Part shown: piece by piece, positions 24,884 through 32,070 of the stretch
How the letters are laid out: each line of letters starts with the position of its first letter
How positions within the stretch are numbered: position 1 is the first letter of the stretch
Assembly: GCA_046347155.1 (NCBI GenBank)
Contig: JAXMGT010000001.1
Span: forward strand, 930,001-994,000
DNA length: 64,000 nt
Reading direction: 5' to 3'
Origin: RPQJ01 sp046347155
GTDB taxonomy: Bacteria > Pseudomonadota > Gammaproteobacteria > Steroidobacterales > Steroidobacteraceae
Made by a program: the position numbers and the translations under genes
The notes under the pieces: generated by a model
What the model saw: only the letters and a program-made list of their open reading frames with translations
Told to the model about the DNA's origin: nothing
Databases searched by the model: none

Positions 24884-26535
24884 CGTTCGTACACCGGCGT
24901 GCCGTCCACCCAGGTCGAGAGTACCGGAAGCGTCGGCAGCGATCGCGGCGGCACGGTGAGCGGATCGTCGCCGAGCACGACGAAATCCGCGCGCAGCCCG
25001 GACCGCAGGCGGCCGACCTCGATTTCGGTGAAACCGGCCCAGGCCGCGTCGGACGTGAACCCGCGCAGCGCCTCGGCAGGTGACAGCTTCTGCGCGGGCA
25101 GCCAGCCACCGGGTGGAAAGCCCGAGAGGTCCTGCCGGGTGACTGCGGCGTAGAAGCCGAGCCGCGGGTCGGCCGACTCGACCGGGAAGTCCGAGCCGAG
25201 TGCCAGCTTCACGTGCGCGCGCAGGAACCGCCGCCACGCGTAAGCACCCTCGAGCCGCTGGGCGCCGAGCCTCGCCTCGGCCCACGGCATGTCCGAGGTC
25301 GCGTGGGTGGGCTGCATCGAGGCGATCACTCGCAGGTCGGCGAAGAGCCGGATGTCCTGCAGTGCCACGACCTGTGCATGCTCGATGCGCCAGCGGTGGT
25401 CGCTGCGTGCCTGGTCGCCGAGCGCGTACGCGTAGGTCTCGAGCACGATCCGGTTGCCGCGGTCGCCGATCGCGTGGGTCGCGACCTGCAGGCGGCAGCG
25501 ATGCGCCTTCACGGCCGCGGCACTGAGCGCTTCGGGCGTCGTGACGAGCAGGCCCCGGTTGCGGGGGTCGTCCGAATACGCGGACAGCAGGGCGGCGCCG
25601 CGCGACCCGAGTGCGCCGTCGGCGTAGAGCTTTACGCCGCCCATCCGCAGCCGGCCCGACGGGTGCACGTAAGGGCCCTGCCTGCAAAGCGAGTCGAGCG
25701 CGGGGCCGTCACCGTCCGCATAAGCGTTCACCCGCATCGTGAGCGTGCCGGCGTCGGCGAATCGCCGGTAGAGGCGGAGGTCCTCGAGCGAGGTGCCCAT
25801 GTCGTGCACGCCGGTCAGCCCGACCCGCGCGGTCGCCGCGAGCGCGCGCCTCAGCGCTTCCTCCCGCGTCGATTCATCGGGCGGCGGCTCGACGCCCGAG
25901 ACCAGGTCCGTCGCCGTGTCGACGAACACGCCGGTCGCGCGGCCGCCCGTACGTACGATGCGGCCGCCCTGCGGCTGCCAGTCGCCGTCGAGGTCGCGGC
26001 CGACGCGCCGCATCGCCGCGGAATTGGCCCAGCCGGCGTGGCCATCGATGCGCTCGAGCCAGACCGGGCGCTCCGGGAACGCGGCGTCCAGGTCCGCGGC
26101 GGTCGGGAATTCGTGCTGCGGCCAGTCGTTCTGGTCCCAGCCTCGGCCCGTGAGCCAGGCGCCCGGCGGCAGCGAGGCCTCGAACGCACGCAGCCGCTCG
26201 ATCACCTCGGCCTTGCTCCGGGTGCCGACGAGGTCGGCTTCCATCAGCGCGTAGCCGAGGCTCATCAGGTGCGCGTGTGCGTCGATGAGACCCGGGACGA
26301 CGGTGGCGCCGCCGAGATCGCGCACGGCCGCGCCCGGCGCGCGTGCGATCACCTCGGCTCGCGCACCGACCGCGACGATGCGCCCGGATGCGTCCCAGGC
26401 CATCGCCTCGGCTTCCGGACGCGCCTCGTCCATCGTGTGGATGCGTGCGTTGACGATGACGCCCGGGCCCGCCTGGGCGAGCATCGGCAGCGCGGCGAAC
26501 AATGCCGCGAGCGCGGCGGGTACTGGGTGCCTCAC
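24880..26535 (-). CDS. Secreted YtcJ-type amidohydrolase
   Basis: A 551-residue amidohydrolase with a signal peptide (about 1-22). Metal ligands H87 and H89 lie in GLIDAHAHL. Further motifs of the YtcJ-like (amidohydro_3) group are TGRGWDQNDWP, LERIDGHAGWANS, GGVKLYADGALGSRGAAL, ATHAIGDRG, WRIEHAQV and LALGSDFPVE. Members hydrolyse N-acyl or amide bonds, and substrates differ widely. It overlaps the ggt start by 4 nt, so the two form an operon and are both predicted outside the cytoplasm. No substrate can be named. Confidence 0.88.
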   Translation of the reverse strand: MRHPVPAALAALFAALPMLAQAGPGVIVNARIHTMDEARPEAEAMAWDASGRIVAVGARAEVIARAPGAAVRDLGGATVVPGLIDAHAHLMSLGYALMEADLVGTRSKAEVIERLRAFEASLPPGAWLTGRGWDQNDWPQHEFPTAADLDAAFPERPVWLERIDGHAGWANSAAMRRVGRDLDGDWQPQGGRIVRTGGRATGVFVDTATDLVSGVEPPPDESTREEALRRALAATARVGLTGVHDMGTSLEDLRLYRRFADAGTLTMRVNAYADGDGPALDSLCRQGPYVHPSGRLRMGGVKLYADGALGSRGAALLSAYSDDPRNRGLLVTTPEALSAAAVKAHRCRLQVATHAIGDRGNRIVLETYAYALGDQARSDHRWRIEHAQVVALQDIRLFADLRVIASMQPTHATSDMPWAEARLGAQRLEGAYAWRRFLRAHVKLALGSDFPVESADPRLGFYAAVTRQDLSGFPPGGWLPAQKLSPAEALRGFTSDAAWAGFTEIEVGRLRSGLRADFVVLGDDPLTVPPRSLPTLPVLSTWVDGTPVYER

Positions 26536-26607
26536 GGGGCGATAGTATGCCGCCTCGCGCGCCGCCGGCGCGACCGGGTGGCGGCGGTCCGCCGCCCGGC
26601 CCGCCGG

Positions 26608-27591
26608 TCAGTAGATCGCGCCGCCCGGCAACGTCGAGGTCAGGGCGCCCGAGATCGCGGAGAGCTGGTAGGCCGTGCCCTGCGTCCCGCGCCAGCGATC
26701 GAGGTCGAACGTGCCGGTCGAGTCGATCCGGTAGACGTCGATGTTCCGGTACGTGACCGGTGTCTTCGGCTGGCAGGTCTCGGCCGGCCCCGGCGCCTGC
26801 AGGAAATAGGCACTGCCCGAACCGGTGACCGTGAGCGCTCCGTTGCCGTCGACGAGCAGCGCGGTCTGCTCGTCCACGTCGATCGCGCGCGGCGTCGAGT
26901 CCCAGCCCGCCACCGCGATCCGGCAGAGGAACGCGACGTTGCGGCCCATGCGGTCGCGCGTGACGAAGTGCGTGTCGCCGATCGCGTGCTCGAGGTGCGG
27001 GATCGCCGCGAAATCGCGCGCCAGCGTCACGTACCTGTCGTAGGGGTCCGCGAGCGCCTCCGATGACGTGACGCCCTTGCTGCCGAGTGCCGAGTACACG
27101 TACTGGGTGAGCACGTCCATCCCGGCGCTGGTGCCGCCGATCGGCTTTCCGCTCGCGACGTGCGCATTGATGGCGGCCTGCACGGGCGTCCCGGTCCACT
27201 GCTTGATGTAGTCGGACTGGTCGCCACCCGCGATCCACAGCGCCTCGGCCCCCGCGATCGCCTGCGCGACGAACGGATCGTTGGCCGCGGCCGCGGACGG
27301 GATGATCAATGTCGCGACCGAATTCGCGTTCGGGCACAACTGCTGGACGTACGGGTTGTAGGCGTCGGTGCCGGTCGCGCGGATCACGAGGAAGTCGCCG
27401 TTGCCGGCCCGCGCGCACAGCCACTGGAACGCGGCATCCACGTCCGTGCCGCCGCCCATCAGCACGGTGCCGGGCAACGTGGCGGTCGCCACGTCGGCCG
27501 CGTTGCCGACGCGGTAGTAGGAATATTTGCTCTTCGCGGCATGCGCGGGCAGCGCGGCGAGCAGGGCGAGCAGCAGCAGCGACTTCTTCAT
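26608..27591 (-). CDS. Secreted cyanophycinase-like S51 peptidase
   Basis: A 327-residue protein with a clear signal peptide (1-18, cleaved after AHA). The S51 nucleophile elbow GGTSAGMD places the catalytic Ser at 155, and AGGDQSDY at 121-128 corresponds to the GGNQ motif of cyanophycinase. The C-terminal 60 residues, after a Ser/Gly-rich stretch, are a small unassigned domain. Exported S51 enzymes of the CphE type let bacteria digest cyanophycin released by other cells. It differs clearly from the cytoplasmic CphB in this window, so it is not a recent duplicate. Activity on cyanophycin is probable but not certain; some S51 members are dipeptidases. Confidence 0.82.
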   Translation of the reverse strand: MKKSLLLLALLAALPAHAAKSKYSYYRVGNAADVATATLPGTVLMGGGTDVDAAFQWLCARAGNGDFLVIRATGTDAYNPYVQQLCPNANSVATLIIPSAAAANDPFVAQAIAGAEALWIAGGDQSDYIKQWTGTPVQAAINAHVASGKPIGGTSAGMDVLTQYVYSALGSKGVTSSEALADPYDRYVTLARDFAAIPHLEHAIGDTHFVTRDRMGRNVAFLCRIAVAGWDSTPRAIDVDEQTALLVDGNGALTVTGSGSAYFLQAPGPAETCQPKTPVTYRNIDVYRIDSTGTFDLDRWRGTQGTAYQLSAISGALTSTLPGGAIY

Positions 27592-27668
27592 GCGGGACCT
27601 CCCTGGGCGACCGGCGGATGGTGCCTCAACCGATGGTCCCGGTGCACCCGATTTGACGCCTGCACGTG

Positions 27669-27700
27669 AAAACGGGCGGCCCCTGCCGGGTGCCGCCCGT
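27669..27700 (-). terminator. Rho-independent terminator after htpX
   Basis: On the minus strand a 9-bp perfect stem (ACGGGCGGC with GCCGCCCGT) with an 11-nt loop is followed by TTTTC. It lies 24 bases after the htpX stop and before the secreted S51 gene, so it separates the two transcripts. Confidence 0.75.
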
Positions 27701-27724
27701 CCCGGATCCGGTCCGGTCGCCCGA

Positions 27725-28591
27725 TCAGGCGCGTTGCTGCAGTGCCGCGATCCGCTGCTCGATCGGCGGGTGCGTCGAGAACAGCGCCATGATCCCCGGG
27801 CGGTCGTTGATCCCGAGCGCCTTCATCGACTCGGGCAGCGGCGTGGGCTCGATGCCGCCCAGCCGCTTCAGTGCATTGACCATCGGGGAGGCGGTGCCGA
27901 GCAGGCTCGCGGAGGCCGCGTCGGCGCGGAATTCGCGCTGGCGCGAGAACCACGCGACGATCATCGACGCGAGGATGCCGAGCAGCAGCTGGCAGACGAT
28001 CACCGTGATGAAATACCCGGGGCCGTTGCCGTTCTCGGTGCGGAACACCGCCTTGTCGACGATGCTGCCGACGATGCGCGACAGGAACACGACGAACGTG
28101 TTCACGACGCCCTGGATCAGCGTGAGCGTCACCATGTCGCCGTTCGCGACGTGGCCGATCTCGTGGCCGAGCACCGCCTCGACCTCCTCGCGGCTCATGG
28201 ATTCGAGCAGCCCGGTCGAGACTGCGACCAGTGCGGAGTTGCGGAACGCACCCGTCGCGAACGCGTTCGGCGGGCCCTGGTAGACCGCCACCTCCGGCAT
28301 GCCGATCCCGGCCTTGCCGGCCAAGCGCTTCACCGTCTCCACGAGCCAGGCCTGGGTCGCGCCTTCGTTGCCCGAGATGACCTGGGCGCCCGTCGACCAC
28401 TTGGCCATCGGCTTCGACATCAGGAGCGAGATGATCGCGCCCGTGAAACCCACGACGGCCGAGAGCGCGAGCAGCGGGCCCGTGCCGCCCTGCGCCGCCA
28501 TGGCCTGGTCGATGCCCAGCACCCTGAGCACGATCGAGATGACGAACAGCACCGCGAGGTTGGTCGCGACAAACAGCAGGACGCGCTTCAT
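27725..28591 (-). CDS. htpX: Membrane protease HtpX
   Basis: A 288-residue M48 zinc metalloprotease of the inner membrane. Zinc ligands are H143 and H147 in HEIGH and E220 in SRQREFRADA, with catalytic E144. Two N-terminal membrane helices (about 4-24 and 38-58) and two after the HEIGH motif (about 155-175 and 193-213) match E. coli HtpX in order and length. It degrades misfolded membrane proteins alongside FtsH. An ATG at 28591 gives the usual MKRVLLF-type N-terminus. A strong terminator follows the gene. Confidence 0.96.
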   Translation of the reverse strand: MKRVLLFVATNLAVLFVISIVLRVLGIDQAMAAQGGTGPLLALSAVVGFTGAIISLLMSKPMAKWSTGAQVISGNEGATQAWLVETVKRLAGKAGIGMPEVAVYQGPPNAFATGAFRNSALVAVSTGLLESMSREEVEAVLGHEIGHVANGDMVTLTLIQGVVNTFVVFLSRIVGSIVDKAVFRTENGNGPGYFITVIVCQLLLGILASMIVAWFSRQREFRADAASASLLGTASPMVNALKRLGGIEPTPLPESMKALGINDRPGIMALFSTHPPIEQRIAALQQRA

Positions 28592-28626
28592 CGATGGTCT
28601 CCGTGTAGGGTGGGCCCGGGGCGCAG

Positions 28627-28649
28627 CCGGATTTTCCCATGAAATCCGG
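28627..28649. other. Perfect inverted repeat between htpX and the glycosylase gene
   Basis: CCGGATTT and AAATCCGG form an 8-bp perfect stem around a 7-base loop. It lies in the 97-bp gap upstream of htpX and downstream of the glycosylase gene on the same strand. It may be a weak terminator for the latter or a regulator-binding palindrome at the htpX promoter. There is no T-run beside it. Confidence 0.35.
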
Positions 28650-28688
28650 GCGGCCCGGAGCCCCACGATGGGGCGCCCGGGCGCCGGT

Positions 28689-29366
28689 TCAAGGCCGGCC
28701 GGGTGGCGGCGGGCGGTATTGTCCCCGCGCCTCGAGATAGTGCGCCCACAGGAGCCGGGCGCCCACCGAACGCCAGGGCGCCCAGCGGGCGGCCACGGCG
28801 GCCTGGCGCGCGTGGTCGGGGCGCCCGCGCAGCCCCAGGACCTCCTGCATCGCGACGGCGAGCGCGAGGTCGCCCCGTGGCCAGACGTCGGGCCGGCGCA
28901 GGGCCATCAGCCAGTAGATGTCGACCGTCCAGGGCCCGAGCCCGGGCACGGCGAGCAGCGCGTGCCGGCCGGCCACGTCATCGCGCGCGACGGCACCGAG
29001 GTCGAGCCGCCCGTCGAGCAGCCGCAGCGCGAGTCCATGGCAGTAGGCGGCCTTCTGCCGGGTGAGGCCGAGTTCCCGCAGGCCTTCCAGCCCGTGGGCC
29101 GCGACGCGACCGGGGTCGACGCGGCCGAGACGGCTCGACACCCGACGGAACATCGTGCGGGCCGCCGCAATCGACACCTGCTGTTCCAGGATGATGTGCA
29201 CGAGCGTCGCGTATCCCGGCCTGCGTCCCCACATCGGCGGCACCCCGAGTCGCTCGACGATTCCGCGCAGCCGCGGGTCACGCGCGGCCAGTTCTGCCGT
29301 GCCGCGTCCCAGGTCGCGGTGTGTGAGGGCGCGCGAAGGCGGGCGGGTGGGCCGGGTGGCGTCCAT
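28689..29366 (-). CDS. DNA-3-methyladenine glycosylase II (HhH-GPD)
   Basis: A 225-residue base-excision repair enzyme. The helix-hairpin-helix is at about 138-151 (LLAVPGLGPWTVDIY) and the catalytic Asp is D166 in PRGDLAL, as in AlkA and MAG. YATLVHIILEQQVS is the usual N-terminal family helix. It removes alkylated bases such as 3-methyladenine. There is no regulatory N-terminal domain like that of E. coli AlkA, so it is the short form. The frame is open further upstream without homology; the ATG at 29366 was chosen on family length. Confidence 0.88.
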   Translation of the reverse strand: MDATRPTRPPSRALTHRDLGRGTAELAARDPRLRGIVERLGVPPMWGRRPGYATLVHIILEQQVSIAAARTMFRRVSSRLGRVDPGRVAAHGLEGLRELGLTRQKAAYCHGLALRLLDGRLDLGAVARDDVAGRHALLAVPGLGPWTVDIYWLMALRRPDVWPRGDLALAVAMQEVLGLRGRPDHARQAAVAARWAPWRSVGARLLWAHYLEARGQYRPPPPGRP

Positions 29367-29415
29367 GACGACGCCGAGTCTACCGTCGAGCGATGGTCCC
29401 CCGCGCACGGTCTGG

Positions 29416-29421
29416 TATAAG
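29416..29421 (+). promoter_or_regulatory. Candidate -10 box for the crotonase/acyl-CoA ligase operon
   Basis: TATAAG lies 52 bases before the ATG of the crotonase gene, in the only AT-rich patch of the divergent gap. No clear -35 is seen. Between it and the ATG is a run of nine G residues (29461-29469) that takes the place of a Shine-Dalgarno sequence. Confidence 0.4.
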
Positions 29422-29472
29422 ACCCACGACGCGGCCACCGGCCTGGGTGTCGCTGCGTCTGGGGGGGGGCAC

Positions 29473-30363
29473 ATGGAATACCGCACGATCCGGTACGCCG
29501 TGGACGGGCGCGTGGCGACGATCACGCTCGACCGGCCGGAGCGCCTGAACGCGATCACCCTTGAGATGCCGGGCGAGATCGAGGCGGCCGTCGCGCGGGC
29601 CAACCTCGACGATTCGGTCCACGTGATCGTGCTGACCGGCGCCGGCGCCGGATTCTGCGGCGGCTATGACCTCGTCGAATTCGCCGAGTCGCCGGGCGAG
29701 CAGCCCGGGTCGCAGCTCGGCGGCGATCCATCCGGGCCGTGGGACCCGATGGCGGACTACTTCGCGATGGAGCGATGCACGCGGCAGTTCATGTCGCTGT
29801 GGCGCAGCCACAAGCCGACGATCGCGCGGGTCCATGGCGCGGCGGTCGCCGGTGGCAGCGACATCGCACTCTGCTGCGACCTGGTCGTCTGCGCGGAGGA
29901 TGCGGTGATCGGCTATCCGCCGGCGCGCGTCTGGGGCTGCCCGACGACCGCGATGTGGATATACCGGCTCGGCGCCGAGCGCGCGAAGCGCATGCTGCTC
30001 ACGGGCGACCTGGTCGACGGGCGGGAGGCCGCCCGCATCGGCCTGGTGCTCGAGGCCGTGCCGCTCGCGACGCTCGACCGGCGGATCGGCGAACTCGCCG
30101 CGCGGATCGCCGCGGTCCCGAAGAACCAGTTGATGATGCAGAAGCTGGTGGTGAACCAGGCGCTCGATGCGATGGGGCTCGCGAACACGCAGCGATTCGC
30201 GACGCTGTTCGACGGCATCGCGCGCCACACGCCCGAGGGCGTCTGGTTCAAGCAGCGCGCCGCCGAGGCGGGTTTCCGCGAGGCGGTGCGCGAGCGCGAT
30301 GGAGGCGCGCCGATCGCCCCCGGCGCGAGTCGTCCGCTCGCGCCGCGCGGGACTCCGCGATGA
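29473..30363 (+). CDS. Enoyl-CoA hydratase/isomerase (crotonase) family protein
   Basis: A 296-residue crotonase-fold protein. The oxyanion-hole regions ITLDRPERLNAI and AGAGFCGGYDL are present. At the two positions of the catalytic glutamates of bacterial hydratases (GGGxELA and QPEI), this protein has AGGSDIA and PPAR, so neither Glu is conserved. It may therefore be an isomerase, hydrolase or other crotonase variant rather than a hydratase. It overlaps the next gene, an acyl-CoA ligase, by 4 nt (ATGA), so they form a two-gene acyl-CoA operon. The substrate is unknown. Confidence 0.85.
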   Translation: MEYRTIRYAVDGRVATITLDRPERLNAITLEMPGEIEAAVARANLDDSVHVIVLTGAGAGFCGGYDLVEFAESPGEQPGSQLGGDPSGPWDPMADYFAMERCTRQFMSLWRSHKPTIARVHGAAVAGGSDIALCCDLVVCAEDAVIGYPPARVWGCPTTAMWIYRLGAERAKRMLLTGDLVDGREAARIGLVLEAVPLATLDRRIGELAARIAAVPKNQLMMQKLVVNQALDAMGLANTQRFATLFDGIARHTPEGVWFKQRAAEAGFREAVRERDGGAPIAPGASRPLAPRGTPR

Positions 30364-32057
30364 GCGACGAGTACCTCGACGCGGAAGGTCGGCCGGTGGA
30401 CGCCCTCGCGCAGTCGACGCTCTGTGGCGCATTCGACCGAACGGTCCGGGAGCAGCGGGGCCGGCCGGCGCAGCGCACGCTCGACGGCTCGGTTGAGTTC
30501 ACGTTCGAGGAGTACGCAGACCGCGTCCGCGCGGTCGCGACGGGCCTGCACTCGCTCGGTGTCCGGCGCGGCGACACGGTCGGCATCATGCTGCGGAACC
30601 GGCCGGAATTCGGCGTCGCCGACGCCGCCGCGATGCACCTCGGCGCGGTCGGCTACTCGATCTACAACACCTCGAGCCCGGCGCAGATCGCGGAGATCAT
30701 GGCCAACGCCGGCAATCGCGTGCTCGTGACCGAGGTGATGATGCTCCCGCGCGTCCTGGTCGCCGCGCCACCGTCGCTCGAGCACGTCGTGCTCGTCGAC
30801 GGTACCGCCGACGGCACGATGACGCTCGCCGAGCTCGCCTCGCGGCCGTCGCGGGGATTCCGCTACGAGGACGCCTGGCGCGAGGTCCGGCCGGACGACG
30901 TCGTCACGCTGATCTACACGTCCGGTACCACCGGGCCGCCGAAGGCGGTGCAGATCACCCATTCGGGCGTGCTGACCGAAGCGCGCGCGATGGTGCGCGC
31001 GATGCCGTACCAGCGCGGCGGGAACTCGATCTCATACCTGCCGTCCGCCCACGTCGGCGACCGAACACTCAATCACTACGTGGGCTCGATCTGCCTCGGC
31101 CGCACGATGACGTCGGTCGAGGACCACCGGCGCATCGGCGAGGCGCTCGTGCGGGTGCGCCCGGAGGTCTTCGGCGGCGTGCCGCGCGTGTGGGAGAAAC
31201 TCAAGGCGGGGCTCGAGTCGGCGGGCGTGCACGACCCGGCGGCCCTGCCCGAGGCCGTGCGTGCGACCGTGCGTGCGCGCATCGGCCTAGACCGTATGGT
31301 CTGGTCGGTGAGCAGCGCCGCGCCGATCGCGCCGGACGTGCTCGGGTTCTTCGAGTCGCTCGGCGTGCGCGTGCGCGAGGGCTGGGGCATGTCCGAAACC
31401 ACCTGCCTCGTCACGCTGAACCCGCTCGACGCGCCGCGGCCGGGAACCGTCGGACGCGCGCTGCCGGGCGCGGAGATCCGCGTGCTCGAGGACGGCGAGC
31501 TCGCCGTGCGGGGACCGCTGGTCATGAAGGGCTATCGCAATGACCCGGCGCAGACCGCCGAGGCGGTCGACGGCGACGGCTGGCTGCACACCGGCGACGT
31601 CGCGACGATCGACGGCGACGGCTACGTGACGATCGTCGACCGCAAGAAGGAACTGATCATCAATTCGGCCGGGAAGAACATGTCGCCGGCGAACATCGAG
31701 TTCCGGCTGCGCGCGTCGAGTCCGCTGATTGCGCAGGCGGTCTGCATCGGTGATCGCCGGCCGTACAACGTCGCGCTGCTCGTGCTCGATCCGGAGATCG
31801 CGGCACGCTGGGCGGCCGGTCGCGGTCGCCCGTCCGGGCCCGAGGCGCGCGCGTCGGACCCGGAACTGCACGCCGAGCTCGAGGCCGCGGTCGAGCGCGC
31901 GAACGCTGCGCTGTCCCGCGTCGAGCAGGTCAAGCGATTCGGGTTAATCGCCGCCGAGTGGGCGCCGGGCGGCGACGAGCTCACGCCCACGTCGAAGCTG
32001 AAGCGCAGGGTGATCGCCGCGAAGTACGCGACTGAGATCGAGCGGCTCTATCGTTGA
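30360..32057 (+). CDS. AMP-binding long-chain acyl-CoA synthetase (FadD15-like)
   Basis: A 565-residue adenylate-forming ligase. The P-loop-like motif IYTSGTTGPPKA lies near 184-195, GWGMSETT near 340-347, TGDVATIDGDGY near 405 and the C-terminal catalytic Lys in TSKLKRR near 543. The VDRKKELIINSAGKNMSP hinge resembles long-chain fatty-acid or bile/sterol-side-chain CoA ligases. It activates a carboxylic acid to its CoA thioester in an ATP-dependent two-step reaction. Together with the coupled crotonase it would act on a fatty or aromatic acid. Chain-length specificity cannot be read from sequence. Confidence 0.9.
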   Translation: MSDEYLDAEGRPVDALAQSTLCGAFDRTVREQRGRPAQRTLDGSVEFTFEEYADRVRAVATGLHSLGVRRGDTVGIMLRNRPEFGVADAAAMHLGAVGYSIYNTSSPAQIAEIMANAGNRVLVTEVMMLPRVLVAAPPSLEHVVLVDGTADGTMTLAELASRPSRGFRYEDAWREVRPDDVVTLIYTSGTTGPPKAVQITHSGVLTEARAMVRAMPYQRGGNSISYLPSAHVGDRTLNHYVGSICLGRTMTSVEDHRRIGEALVRVRPEVFGGVPRVWEKLKAGLESAGVHDPAALPEAVRATVRARIGLDRMVWSVSSAAPIAPDVLGFFESLGVRVREGWGMSETTCLVTLNPLDAPRPGTVGRALPGAEIRVLEDGELAVRGPLVMKGYRNDPAQTAEAVDGDGWLHTGDVATIDGDGYVTIVDRKKELIINSAGKNMSPANIEFRLRASSPLIAQAVCIGDRRPYNVALLVLDPEIAARWAAGRGRPSGPEARASDPELHAELEAAVERANAALSRVEQVKRFGLIAAEWAPGGDELTPTSKLKRRVIAAKYATEIERLYR

Positions 32058-32070
32058 CGGACGCCGCCGT

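Noticed and set aside
24880..25687. Extended frame joining GGT with upstream sequence (842 residues)
   Set aside because: The N-terminal 268 residues are antisense-type low-complexity sequence within the amidohydrolase gene; the lipobox start at 24883 is the natural one.
28672..28685. Palindrome GGCGCCCGGGCGCC as an operator
   Set aside because: Such GC palindromes are frequent by chance in a sequence this rich in G and C, and nothing else supports a site.
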